This document shows positions 53,631-62,616 of a stretch of 64,000 nt of DNA, in pieces (the first letter of the stretch is position 1; the number at the start of each line of letters is the position of its first letter). A program made the translations under genes and the position numbers. The notes beneath the pieces were generated by a model, which was given only the letters and a program-made list of their open reading frames with translations, was not told where the DNA came from and searched no databases. The stretch is from Atribacter laminatus (GTDB lineage: Bacteria > Atribacterota > Atribacteria > Atribacterales > Atribacteraceae), in contig NZ_CP065383.1 in the NCBI RefSeq assembly GCF_015775515.1, forward strand, positions 1,302,001-1,366,000, in the 5' to 3' direction.

Positions 53631-54914
53631 ATGAGGTATTACAAAAAGATACTCCATTCAATAGAAGAGTTACCAGTTTTTGACGTTCATTCTCATATTT
53701 CAATAGATCAACCGCAGTGCCGTGATTTATCCGATATCCTCTTTTATCATTTTATGAGACGGGAACTTTACTCAGCTGGGCTAACCGATGACAATTTTTT
53801 AGTTTCTGATGCTCCATTTGAAAAAAGAATCGAGGAGTTTTTTAAATATAAACCTTTGGTTGAGAACACAACTACCTACTGGTGTATTAAAAAAATATTA
53901 AATGATATGTATCAAATAAGCGATGGTGATATTCACCCTGGCAATTGGAAAGATTTACAGCAACAAATTATTCAAAAAGGCAGAGATTTTTCCTACCCCA
54001 AATCGATATTGAATCGGATGAATGTTCAATGCTCACTCATTTGTGAAAATCATTGGAGCCAAGAAGGATTAACAAGAAATCCGTTTTTAATTCCCTTATA
54101 TGAAGATTTAGATCTTTTTCATTTTGATCCAACTCGAAATTTGAGTCTTCTTGATTTAATTGCGAACGAGCTTGGTGGTTTACCGGAGAATAGTGACCAA
54201 GCTCAACAGTCTATTTACGATTTCTTTAAAAAGAAATTTCAATCGGGGATTCGTTATTTTACCGCTTTTGTCAGCTCGGCATTTCATTTAATAAAACCGG
54301 TATCGAGTCAAATCAATGAAATTTATAATAAGAAAAAAACCGGGATTCAACTTAATGCCGAAGAAAACCATATCTTATTTACCTGGTTATTTTATAGTTA
54401 TTTGGAAGCACACAAGAGTATTGGAACGCCAGCACAATTTGTTATAGGAGCATATTGGGCTCGGCCTGGGATGAGATACGGTGAGTCCTATGTCTGGAAT
54501 AATCATCAATTAAGTCTTGACCTCGTAGAGGTATTTAAAGATTTCCCTAAGGTTTCAATGAGTTTAATGTTTGCATCGCTTTCGATGGCACAAGAATTTA
54601 CCATAATTGCCAGAATGCTACCCAATGTGAGTTTGCTCGGTTTTTGGTGGCATACTCTAATACCGAATATTATTGAACAACTAATTTCTCAAAGAATAGA
54701 ATCCCTTCCTTCCAACAAGTGGATTGCCATCGCTACCGATGCCTATTCGGTAGAATGGGCTTATGGAAAAGTGAGCTTGGTTCTTCATTGTTTAGCCCGA
54801 GTTTTGAGCCAAAAAGTTGAAGAAGGATATTTTACCGAAAAAACCGCAATTGAATATGCTCGTCGGATTCTCTATGAAAATCCAAAAGAAATATATAGAT
54901 TGGAGATGGGATAA
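53631..54914 (+). CDS. Amidohydrolase-superfamily protein, uronate isomerase-like
   Basis: The 427-residue product starts V-F-D-V-H-S-H-I-S near residue 17, giving the H-x-H metal ligands of the superfamily, and contains A-T-D-A-Y near 366 with an Asp at the position of the last metal/catalytic ligand. The N-terminal layout (F-D-V-H-S-H, then a long insertion) and the C-terminal A-R-R-I-L-Y-E-N-P-K-E pattern resemble glucuronate isomerase UxaC and relatives. It is last in the transporter operon, so it likely acts on the imported compound. The stop lies 3 bp from the convergent shikimate dehydrogenase-like gene. Isomerase versus hydrolase cannot be decided. Confidence 0.75.
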   Translation: MRYYKKILHSIEELPVFDVHSHISIDQPQCRDLSDILFYHFMRRELYSAGLTDDNFLVSDAPFEKRIEEFFKYKPLVENTTTYWCIKKILNDMYQISDGDIHPGNWKDLQQQIIQKGRDFSYPKSILNRMNVQCSLICENHWSQEGLTRNPFLIPLYEDLDLFHFDPTRNLSLLDLIANELGGLPENSDQAQQSIYDFFKKKFQSGIRYFTAFVSSAFHLIKPVSSQINEIYNKKKTGIQLNAEENHILFTWLFYSYLEAHKSIGTPAQFVIGAYWARPGMRYGESYVWNNHQLSLDLVEVFKDFPKVSMSLMFASLSMAQEFTIIARMLPNVSLLGFWWHTLIPNIIEQLISQRIESLPSNKWIAIATDAYSVEWAYGKVSLVLHCLARVLSQKVEEGYFTEKTAIEYARRILYENPKEIYRLEMG

Positions 54915-54917
54915 GGA

Positions 54918-55787
54918 TTATTCGACTCCGAATTCTTTTTTAAGGGCTTGTTTCATAATGCTAATCGGTGCATCTTTGCCCGTCCAAAGTTTGAAACCAA
55001 TGGCTCCTTGATACACAAGCATTCCTAAACCATCAAGAGTTTTTGCTCCCTGCGACTGAGCTTCTTTTAGAAATTGGGTTTGAGGAGGGTTGGGGATGAC
55101 ATCACAAACAATTGAGCCTTTAAGAATAGAATCATAGGAAATATCTGGTTTTTGTTCGGTATAGGGGAAAAGGCCGATTGAAGTTGTATTGACTAAGATA
55201 TCAGTTTCGGGTGGGATCCGGTAGGTACCATTCCATGGTACATAGTAGGATTCCACTTTTGTTTTTGCGCGAAGAAGGTTTGCTAATTCTTCTCCTCTTG
55301 ATGGGGAACGGTTTATTATTGTTATTTTGTTTGTACCAGCTAGAGCGAGCTCAACACTGATTGCTCGAGCTGCTCCACCAGCGCCCAAGATCACTACATT
55401 TTTCCCTCTGGGATCGACTTTGGCATCATGAATGAGCGAAGTTAGGAATCCCTTCCCATCAGTATTGGTTCCAATCAATCGCTTTCCTTCTCGATAAACG
55501 GTATTTACTGCACCCATCAATTGGGCGTCGGGAGTGACTTCATCTAAATATTTTAATACTTCAACTTTATGAGGTATGGTAAGGTTAATTCCCTGCATAT
55601 TGAATGCTCGTAAGCCTTGGATGGCATCCTTTAAATCATCGGGATAAACTTCAATGGTAAGATATCTCCAGTTGAGATTTAAAGTACGAAACGCCGCTTC
55701 TTGCATGATGATAGTTGGATTTTCTTCAACCGGATGACCGAATACTCCCACTAATTCAGCTTTGTAATTTGGTTTTGATAAGTTCAT
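54918..55787 (-). CDS. Shikimate dehydrogenase-like protein with altered substrate motif
   Basis: The product of about 289 residues has the AroE fold: N-L-T-I-P-H-K with the catalytic Lys near 70, N-T-D-G-K-G-F with the catalytic Asp near 108, and the NADP motif G-A-G-G-A-A-R near 140. In AroE the N-terminal motif is usually H-S-x-S-P, whose two Ser bind the shikimate carboxylate. Here it reads P-V-E-E-N-P-T-I-I-M-Q, so both Ser are replaced by Asn and Thr. It may use shikimate, quinate or another cyclic hydroxy acid or cyclitol. ATG 55787 is chosen for M-N-L-S-K-P after GAGGTGATG; an ATG six codons upstream is possible. Confidence 0.82.
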   Translation of the reverse strand: MNLSKPNYKAELVGVFGHPVEENPTIIMQEAAFRTLNLNWRYLTIEVYPDDLKDAIQGLRAFNMQGINLTIPHKVEVLKYLDEVTPDAQLMGAVNTVYREGKRLIGTNTDGKGFLTSLIHDAKVDPRGKNVVILGAGGAARAISVELALAGTNKITIINRSPSRGEELANLLRAKTKVESYYVPWNGTYRIPPETDILVNTTSIGLFPYTEQKPDISYDSILKGSIVCDVIPNPPQTQFLKEAQSQGAKTLDGLGMLVYQGAIGFKLWTGKDAPISIMKQALKKEFGVE

Positions 55788-55997
55788 TAACATCACCTCT
55801 TTCATTCATATTTTACTCTAAGATGATCTCAATGGAATGAAGTAAATGGTTAAATGGCGGTTTAATGAAGTATTTATACAGTTACTAATAATAACTATCC
55901 TAAGAAATAATCCAGCAAGACATTTCATAATAAATGGTTTTAGAGTTTTCGTTATAAAATTTAATTAAAAAAACTTCTGTCATAGATAAAATTATAT

Positions 55998-56027
55998 ATT
56001 GACATCTGTCAATTATATTGATAGGAT
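55998..56027 (+). promoter_or_regulatory. Promoter with palindromic operator over the -35 box
   Basis: ATTGACA-TC-TGTCAAT (55998-56013) is a perfect 7-bp inverted repeat containing TTGACA. TAGGAT at 56022-56027 is 17 bp further and could be the -10 box. A repressor bound here would block the P-loop gene at 56085. Confidence 0.55.
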
Positions 56028-56084
56028 TGGAAATGAAAGAAAAAAAGGATTAAAAACCAAAAAATTAAAGGAAGTGGGATTAAA

Positions 56085-56750
56085 ATGGCCATTGTTTTAC
56101 GTCCTCGCCAGCAAAATAACCAAACAATTTCAATTGGGTTCAGTGGGGCAGCGGGAGTAGGAAAAACAACATTAGTGAAAGGACTTTTTAATTATTACAA
56201 AAAACAAGGCTTGATAGTCGATGTAATCAATGAAGTTGCACGCGATATATTCTCTATTTATAGTCAAACCCATGGCGTGAGAACTCTTGAAGAAATGCGA
56301 TTGATTCCAGAACTATATCTCATGTTTCAAAATGATGTTTTGGAAATTCAGATTACTCGAGAAATGAGAATTAGAGAAAAATCACCTGAGCTTATGTTAT
56401 TAGATCGAACCGTTTATGATAATTATCTTTATACTCTTTTGTATTGTCGAAGAAGTGACCATTCAGAGTTGTTTGATAGAGTGACGAAAAGGGTTTATGA
56501 GTATCTCATTTCACAGCCTTATCAACATATTGTTTATCTTTTACCACATGGAACCAAGAGTTATGATGAATTTCGTGCCAGTGAAGATTTGAACAACCAA
56601 GAGGTTCAGGATATAGTTTTAAGGTTGTTAACCAGTTTTTCATTTGATTGTATTAAATGGGTTACGACGAATTCTCTTGAAGAAAGATTTGGTTATTTGG
56701 TTTTCCTTATTGATAGCTGGTTGAAAAAGAAAAATTTATTACCGGTGTAA
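56085..56750 (+). CDS. P-loop NTPase, AAA_28/NadR-kinase-like
   Basis: The 221-residue product has Walker A G-A-A-G-V-G-K-T-T near residue 22, V-I-N-E-V-A-R-D-I near 47, and L-L-D-R-T-V-Y-D-N near 106 as the Walker B/substrate region. This layout matches small AAA_28 ATPases related to the ribosylnicotinamide kinase part of NadR and to deoxynucleoside kinases. The substrate is unknown. GGAAGTGGG precedes the ATG. It is a single-gene unit with a possible regulated promoter. Confidence 0.8.
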   Translation: MAIVLRPRQQNNQTISIGFSGAAGVGKTTLVKGLFNYYKKQGLIVDVINEVARDIFSIYSQTHGVRTLEEMRLIPELYLMFQNDVLEIQITREMRIREKSPELMLLDRTVYDNYLYTLLYCRRSDHSELFDRVTKRVYEYLISQPYQHIVYLLPHGTKSYDEFRASEDLNNQEVQDIVLRLLTSFSFDCIKWVTTNSLEERFGYLVFLIDSWLKKKNLLPV

Positions 56751-56967
56751 ATCCATTTATAGGGTTAACAGCAACTTTTATCTCTCATTAGAAAGAACAA
56801 TGCATCGATTTATTGTTCCTGCTCATCATATGATAGAAAAGATTATGTTATACTATGAATCATGACTCAATTCTTATAAAATGATTTTTATTTGTTGAGA
56901 ATATGCTTAAAAGATGAGGCAGATTATACTCAAAGCCAATTCCGAATCATTATAGGGAGGATATTAA

Positions 56968-57240
56968 ATGGATGCATTAAAACTTGCTGGATTGTGGAAA
57001 ACCAGGGATAGAAATGGGAATGTTTTTTTAAGTGGTCGATTAAACACCATGAATAAAATTCTAATATTACCGAATACTGGTAAACAGAAGGACGAGGATC
57101 CTGATTATTTTTTTTATATTGCTCCTCTTAAATCAAGGCGATCTGATGGATCTGGAAAGAAAGAAGGCAATCCTCGTGATATTCATCGAAATGTAGTTCA
57201 GGATAATAATCAAAAAGACTCTGAATCAGATAAATCTTAA
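56968..57240 (+). CDS. Small hypothetical protein
   Basis: The 90-residue product has a compact N-terminal part (L-A-G-L-W-K-T-R-D-R-N-G-N-V-F-L-S-G, then a strand N-K-I-L-I-L-P-N-T) and a disordered, charged C-terminus. The pattern of a Trp strand, short turn and F-L-S-G strand recalls small beta proteins in phages and plasmids, but I cannot name the family. AGGGAGG stands before the ATG. Confidence 0.65.
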   Translation: MDALKLAGLWKTRDRNGNVFLSGRLNTMNKILILPNTGKQKDEDPDYFFYIAPLKSRRSDGSGKKEGNPRDIHRNVVQDNNQKDSESDKS

Positions 57241-57493
57241 ATTGATGGATTATATAATTATTTCTGGGTCAAGCCTAATTAATTAAAATACGTTTCTATA
57301 ATAAGATCTTTTGGATTAGTGAGGAAATGTCTGGAAATTTTGCTTTTTCCAAGAGCAAGTCATCTTGGTGAATTAAAAAAGCATATCTTCGGAGTAACGA
57401 ATACCAATAAATATTTCGGGATAAATTAAAAAATTTATACAAATTTGCGTTACAATTAAGATAGAAAATAAATTTATTAGGAGGAGGGGTATT

Positions 57494-57670
57494 ATGGCTT
57501 GGCAAATAGAAAAAAATTCAGAAAAGAAAATCTGCTTCATATGTGGTTTTGCAATACAACCTTATGTACCCTGTGTATGCCGTGAGGAAGACGAAAAAGT
57601 TGTCGAATGTGCTCACCTTTCCTGTTTCAAAAAACAACACCCAGAAGAATTTGAGAAACTTCAAAAATAA
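57494..57670 (+). CDS. 58-residue cysteine-rich (zinc-ribbon-like) small protein
   Basis: The frame starts at ATG 57494 after GAGGAGGGG and ends with TAA at 57670. The product is short and charged with C-F-I-C-G near residue 14, C-V-C-R near 27 and C-A-H-L-S-C near 39. Six Cys and a nearby His are arranged as in a small zinc-binding treble-clef or ribbon domain. The strong ribosome site and Cys pattern argue that it is real. Function is unknown. Confidence 0.7.
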   Translation: MAWQIEKNSEKKICFICGFAIQPYVPCVCREEDEKVVECAHLSCFKKQHPEEFEKLQK

Positions 57671-57858
57671 TGTGGTAGTCATTAATAGAGTGAATATAAT
57701 TTTAATTTTTTAATTATTTTTCTGTGAATGAGAAGGAATAGAATAAACAAATCTTTTGATTCCTGGATATTGCAACAAAAAAGAAATTACTCCGTTAAAC
57801 CTGGTTAGGTGAATTGTTTTTATATGGTATTGGTTTTTTTAAGCTATTCTTTTTTAAG

Positions 57859-58377
57859 TCAAGGATTGGGTAATAACTGACCCCTTAACTCTCCAATTTG
57901 GTGAAGTAAAGTATCAACCTGTACAAAAACTCTTCCGTTTTCAATTTCTTGGACTAATGAAAAAAGAGGAAATCCTTTTAATCTACCCGCTAGTCGATCT
58001 TCGGTAATAATTCCTTCAGCAAGAACCCCCTCAAACAGTCCTTTATATTTTAATGGAGTTGGTGGAGGATTTTCTGGAAAAAGCCACACGATCAGAGAAC
58101 CTTCTTTTCCTGGAGAACCCAAACGTAAAGTTACCATTAACACATCATAAATATTATAAACTTCAACTTGATAAGTGATCTGATCCATATCTTGGCTTAT
58201 ACTAAAATAAGCTTTTCCAAAAGCTCCGGTATTTTGTGGTGGTATAGCCTCATCTCCAGATAGAATTGCCATATATTGATAATTTTGGCTTATTGGAATA
58301 GGTTCAATCGCCAGGGTTGTTAATGTTCCCAAAAAAATTAGACTCAAAACCAACAAGAGGAAAGTGTAGGTTTTCAT
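57859..58377 (-). CDS. Secreted CHRD-domain protein
   Basis: The 172-residue product has a signal peptide (residues 1-23, cleavage near T-L-A-I-E) and one CHRD domain: L-S-G-D-E-A-I-P-P-Q-N-T-G-A-F-G near 40 and G-E-L-R-G-Q-L at the C-terminus, both typical. CHRD domains occur in chordin and many bacterial secreted proteins of unknown function. AAGGTGG precedes the ATG. Confidence 0.85.
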   Translation of the reverse strand: MKTYTFLLLVLSLIFLGTLTTLAIEPIPISQNYQYMAILSGDEAIPPQNTGAFGKAYFSISQDMDQITYQVEVYNIYDVLMVTLRLGSPGKEGSLIVWLFPENPPPTPLKYKGLFEGVLAEGIITEDRLAGRLKGFPLFSLVQEIENGRVFVQVDTLLHQIGELRGQLLPNP

Positions 58378-58606
58378 TTTTAACCACCTTTTTTCTTGTG
58401 ATTATTCAAGACAATAAAATGTTTCTGGCAAATTTAAAGCAAGCTGTAAGTAAATTGCTGCGGAGAAAAATAATGTCTTTTTTAAAAAATGAATTTCTTT
58501 TTCTATTTCTTATTATACAATATCAGAAGAATTATTTAATGCAGGTAAAAATGTAGTACTTGATGTCAGTGGAGGAAATAATTTATAAGAGAGTGAGGAG
58601 TGTTGG

Positions 58607-59341
58607 ATGCAGTATTTTTTAATTGCCTGTGATATTTTTGTAAGAGAAGTTTCTTATATCATTGCTACTTCTCCGAGTACAATTAACGTTAAGTTTTTGG
58701 AAAAAGGGCTTCACGAAAGACCTGATTATCTGAGAGAAGTTTTACAAAGCGAAATCGACCAAGCCAACCAGAGTGAATACAATTATGATGCAGTATTGCT
58801 TGCCTATGCCTTATGCGGTAATTCCTCCAAGGGAATCATTGCCAGAGACCTACCAATTGTTATCCCAAAGGCTCATGATTGCATTACTCTTTTTTTGGGT
58901 TCGAGATTGAAATATCTTGAGGAATTTAATAATCATCCTGGAACCTATTATTACACACCGAGTGCAGTAGAAAGAGGGTTTGCAGTTGGGTCGGAAACCA
59001 ATGAAAATTTAGAAAGGAAATACCAAGAATACCTTGCAAAATATGGAGAGGAAAATGCTAAATATTTAATGGAAATTGAAGAAGGCTGGATGAAGCACTA
59101 TAGTTATGCTGCCAGTGTTGATTACGAACTTTTTCGTTTTTTAAATTATCATGACAAAGTAAAAGAGATTGCTCAAAAGAAATCTCTTCAATACCGAGAA
59201 ATTGCGGGGGACCTCAATTTAATAGAGAAACTTCTTAACGGAGATTGGAATCATCATGAATTTCTTGTTCTTCAACCCGGACAACAAGTGGAAGTAACCA
59301 ACGATGATTCAGTTATTGCTGGAGTTGATATTCAGGAATAA
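58607..59341 (+). CDS. DUF1638-family protein
   Basis: The 244-residue product begins with F-L-I-A-C-D-I-F, continues with Y-D-A-V-L-L-A-Y-A-L-C-G-N-S near 63 and I-P-K-A-H-D-C-I-T-L-F-L-G-S near 85, the core of DUF1638. Conserved Cys and His residues suggest metal binding. Members are known near corrinoid-dependent methyltransferase genes in anaerobes, but here no such gene is adjacent. GAGGAG precedes the ATG. Confidence 0.8.
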   Translation: MQYFLIACDIFVREVSYIIATSPSTINVKFLEKGLHERPDYLREVLQSEIDQANQSEYNYDAVLLAYALCGNSSKGIIARDLPIVIPKAHDCITLFLGSRLKYLEEFNNHPGTYYYTPSAVERGFAVGSETNENLERKYQEYLAKYGEENAKYLMEIEEGWMKHYSYAASVDYELFRFLNYHDKVKEIAQKKSLQYREIAGDLNLIEKLLNGDWNHHEFLVLQPGQQVEVTNDDSVIAGVDIQE

Positions 59342-59420
59342 ACTTGTTTTGTTTTTAATCAATATTTTAATTTTTTAGTCATTAAACACATTTAAGAAAT
59401 TTTAGAAGGAGGGTTATTCA

Positions 59421-60068
59421 ATGCTCTATTTAAAAAATTCTCGGTATTGGTTGACTGGATTTACAACTTTACTCTTTTTTCTAATTGTTATACCAGCAAA
59501 TGCGGATGATGCAACAGTAAGCTTGCCGCCATTGAACCCGTCACCTTTGATTGAGTCTGCTCCTGGTGGGCTGCCTCAAATGGAAGCCGGTGAACAACTT
59601 CCATCATTTGATCAACCCAATATAAATGTATTTAAGGACCCTCAAGGGAAATACACTATTACCTTTCCACAGGGAACAACACAACAACAAGGCCCCGATG
59701 ATAATATCGTTGCTTTTTCACTTCCCGATCAGGCCAAAGCCTATATACCCATGGTAACTAATCCGGAAGCAAACCAAGAGGCATTTTTAGATATTGAGGA
59801 TGATATATTAGGTCAAGGTGGTAGCAAGGTTGGTCAAAGTGTCATTCAAGTTGGGAATCGAACTGCTCAGGTTAATCTTTATGGAATGGAGGGAAGCGCC
59901 CTATCTGATATGACCGGTGAAGAGTTTTCCCAGAACCTTAAGTATGCAATTGTTATGGTGCTATATCCGAATACTAATTTAATGACCTTAATAATTCTTC
60001 CCAAGGATGCTTATAATAATGCCCAACCTTGGATTTTAGAAACGATTAAAGGTGTCATTTTTCAATAG
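59421..60068 (+). CDS. Secreted protein with PsbP/DcrB-like domain
   Basis: The 215-residue product has a signal peptide (residues 10-29, ending P-A-N-A-D), a Pro-rich linker, then a domain beginning F-K-D-P-Q-G-K-Y-T-I-T-F-P near 73 and ending I-I-L-P-K-D-A-Y-N-N-A-Q-P-W-I. The start resembles PsbP/DcrB-type lipoprotein domains. The end is matched by the C-terminus of the protein at 61222 (I-I-S-L-P-Q-D-E-Y-L-L-A-Q-S-W-L), so the two share a domain. Role unknown. GGAGGG precedes the ATG. Confidence 0.75.
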   Translation: MLYLKNSRYWLTGFTTLLFFLIVIPANADDATVSLPPLNPSPLIESAPGGLPQMEAGEQLPSFDQPNINVFKDPQGKYTITFPQGTTQQQGPDDNIVAFSLPDQAKAYIPMVTNPEANQEAFLDIEDDILGQGGSKVGQSVIQVGNRTAQVNLYGMEGSALSDMTGEEFSQNLKYAIVMVLYPNTNLMTLIILPKDAYNNAQPWILETIKGVIFQ

Positions 60069-60264
60069 TAAAATTAAAATTGCTTGATTTTATTTGGCGA
60101 ATCGGAAGCTAACTACCTTCTCATTGCTTTTCCTTAAAGGGTAGGGGAATATTTAGCGTTTAAAATGAGTATAGTGTTCTTTCTCTTTATAGGATAAGGT
60201 ATAGAGATGGAAAAAACAATTAACTTTTTTTCATTTTCTGAAAAGAAAATTTCTAAAAGGGGAG

Positions 60265-61191
60265 TTGGGGAAAACGTCGAGAGGACCTATTAATTTTACT
60301 CCAATTATTGCCAGTATTAGCGCCACCATTGCTGTTATCAGCTTTTTTTTAGGATTACCTAATAATTTCACACTTAGTCTCAGTTTTCAAGAAGGAACGA
60401 TTTTACAGGGAGAAAAAATAACTACTGAAGTTCAAATAGATGCTACTTGGAGGAATCGGCAGCGAGTGAGTTTAAGCGCCTCAGGAGGACCCGAAGGAAC
60501 GATTTATACTTTTTCTCCAGTTTCTGGTCCATCCCGACCGGGTTTCACGTCGAATCTAACCATTATGGTTGATAAAAATTCCTTACCCGGACGTTATGAA
60601 GTGATTATAACCGGCATTGGGAGCAATGGTGAAGAAAGAAATAATAAATATTTTTTAAATGTTAAACCCTCCCCAGTTCAGCAGGTAGATTCTCAATCTC
60701 AGATGGCAAGCGGGGTTGGTCAAGTGGTTTTTCCTGCCCATGTCGGAGATCTATTTTCTCTGACTGGGCGATTAGGTGATGCAGATGACATATCTCTCGA
60801 TCTAAACTCAACAGAAGATCCTCGTTCGGTCCCCTCAAACCTTAAGGTGATTTATTCAACCTCTCGAACCCCTATCAAAGGATGGGCGGGTTTATACTGG
60901 CAATATCCTGATCCAGCGACGGGATATGAACCTAACGGAAAAAACCTGACTGGTTCTAATCAGCTTACTTTTTGGGCGAGAGGAGAGAAGGGAACAGAAA
61001 AGGTAAAATTCATGGTAGCTGGTGCAACAACCGGTTTTATTACACTGACCAACAAGTGGAAACAATACACTCTTGATTTATCCGGTAAGGATCTGAGTAA
61101 CATTAAAGGTGGATTTTCTTTTATTGTAAATCGGACCTTAAATCCTGATGGTTGTACTTTTTTTCTTGACGATATTCGTTATGAAAGGTGA
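60265..61191 (+). CDS. Membrane-anchored protein with C-terminal carbohydrate-binding-like domain
   Basis: The 308-residue product has an N-terminal hydrophobic anchor (about residues 11-30), an Ig-like beta domain (residues 35-130), a short linker, and a C-terminal jelly-roll module. The module shows N-Q-L-T-F-W-A-R-G near 232, W-K-Q-Y-T-L-D-L-S-G near 266 and F-F-L-D-D-I-R-Y at the end, as in carbohydrate-binding modules. It would face the outside and bind polysaccharide. The start is TTG at 60265, only two to three bases after AGGGGAG, so it is uncertain. An ATG at 60207 opens a different 24-codon frame that overlaps. Confidence 0.75.
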   Translation: MGKTSRGPINFTPIIASISATIAVISFFLGLPNNFTLSLSFQEGTILQGEKITTEVQIDATWRNRQRVSLSASGGPEGTIYTFSPVSGPSRPGFTSNLTIMVDKNSLPGRYEVIITGIGSNGEERNNKYFLNVKPSPVQQVDSQSQMASGVGQVVFPAHVGDLFSLTGRLGDADDISLDLNSTEDPRSVPSNLKVIYSTSRTPIKGWAGLYWQYPDPATGYEPNGKNLTGSNQLTFWARGEKGTEKVKFMVAGATTGFITLTNKWKQYTLDLSGKDLSNIKGGFSFIVNRTLNPDGCTFFLDDIRYER

Positions 61192-61221
61192 GACTGAATA
61201 AGAATCAGCCTTACCAGAAAT

Positions 61222-62565
61222 TTATGGACTAGTAAAGTTTACCGATTGGATGAGACGGATTAACCAGGATTGAGCAAGCAAATATTCATCCTGAGGAAGA
61301 GAAATAATTATCAGAAGAGGTTTCCCAACGTAAAAAGCTGTGAGCAGGGCATAATTGCGATTATTTTCAACATATTGATAAAGCTTTATCTCAATGATTT
61401 GAGAACCAATAGATAGATTAGACTGTTTTTGGAAAAGTTTTCCCGATACAGCATTCGCCTCAGCTGGTTTCAATTGATCAATTAATTCTGGCGTTATTAT
61501 TTCAATTAAACTTTGATTGGGACCATTATAGACAGTTCTAATTGAAGAAGTTTCCTTGAGAATCGTTTCCTTTGGAAGTGGTACACGAATACCAACTGGA
61601 CCTGCCTGACCGACAAAGCTTAATTCAACAGAAGGTTGGCTTTGGTTTTTTTCTTCGGTTGAAACTAATTCCAAAACTTGGTTAAAATTTGTTTCTAATT
61701 GATTAAAATCGGCTATGCTGGAGTAAAAAAGAAAAGAATAAGCCATTTTATTGGAAATAACTAAAACAACCCGCGCTTTTAGCTGCAGAGTACCATTGCT
61801 AAATAAAAAATTATGTTGAATAGCAGGAAGGCCTGCCAGAGTAGTTGACACGCTTTCGAGTGGAACATAAAGTTCAAATTCAGGTGGTTTTAGCCGATTT
61901 TTTTGAATATATTCTAAGTACTCTTCTGGGGTTTTGTCACTTTCAAGAGATTCTTGGTAGACAACCAATTCAGCGATTACAATTCGTTGTTGATTAGGAA
62001 GCTGAAAATATGCAATTTGGGAGGGATCGTTGATTGGTTGTTTTACCCATCCGGGAGGATCGGTAATGAATATTTGCTGCTTCTTCGCAGGGCTTACTGC
62101 TGGAATGATTTGAGTTGTATTTTGTGAATCGGTATTTGTATCGATTGATTGGGGGGTTAGAGAAGGCTGGAGTAAAATATTTGGCGTTGCTAAATTTTCG
62201 GGAAATGAGGTGGCTGTAATGCTTGGTTTAGGGGTTAATTGAGGTGTAAAATTTGGAGCTGAATCGGTTAGGGCGTGATCGTCAGGGAGAGAAGTTGTTC
62301 CAACCGATGGTAACCCTCCAAGATTAGTTTCACATTGAAATTTATAGTTAAGAGCCTGAGTATTATTAGGATCGATCCTTAAAGCTGCTTCCAGCTCAAT
62401 GTAAGCATCAAGGTAGCTTCCTTCTTGAAATAGTTGAATTGCTTTTCCCAAGATAGCATCAATTGGAGTTTGACTTTGGGCATTGGTTGATAAGGGAATA
62501 AAAAAGGTCAAAATAAGAAAAATGAAGAAAGAAATTTGTAAAGACTTTTTTAGAAAAACCAACAC
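61222..62565 (-). CDS. Secreted protein with TPR-like segment and two DcrB/PsbP-like regions
   Basis: The product of about 447 residues has a signal peptide (ending S-T-N-A-Q), a TPR-like helical repeat (A-Y-I-E-L-E-A-A-L-R-I-D-P-N-N near 55) and a long Thr/Pro/Ser-rich linker. A domain starting P-P-G-W-V-K-Q-P near 175 and a second C-terminal domain ending A-Q-S-W-L-I-R-L-I-Q-S-V follow. I chose GTG 62565 because AGGAGG lies nine bases upstream; an ATG at 62583 overlaps that site. It is probably an envelope protein, convergent with the CBM-like gene. Confidence 0.75.
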   Translation of the reverse strand: MLVFLKKSLQISFFIFLILTFFIPLSTNAQSQTPIDAILGKAIQLFQEGSYLDAYIELEAALRIDPNNTQALNYKFQCETNLGGLPSVGTTSLPDDHALTDSAPNFTPQLTPKPSITATSFPENLATPNILLQPSLTPQSIDTNTDSQNTTQIIPAVSPAKKQQIFITDPPGWVKQPINDPSQIAYFQLPNQQRIVIAELVVYQESLESDKTPEEYLEYIQKNRLKPPEFELYVPLESVSTTLAGLPAIQHNFLFSNGTLQLKARVVLVISNKMAYSFLFYSSIADFNQLETNFNQVLELVSTEEKNQSQPSVELSFVGQAGPVGIRVPLPKETILKETSSIRTVYNGPNQSLIEIITPELIDQLKPAEANAVSGKLFQKQSNLSIGSQIIEIKLYQYVENNRNYALLTAFYVGKPLLIIISLPQDEYLLAQSWLIRLIQSVNFTSP

Positions 62566-62616
62566 TAAAATTTTCCTCCTCATTCTTGAAAATAAACCAT
62601 TGTTATAGTATATCTT

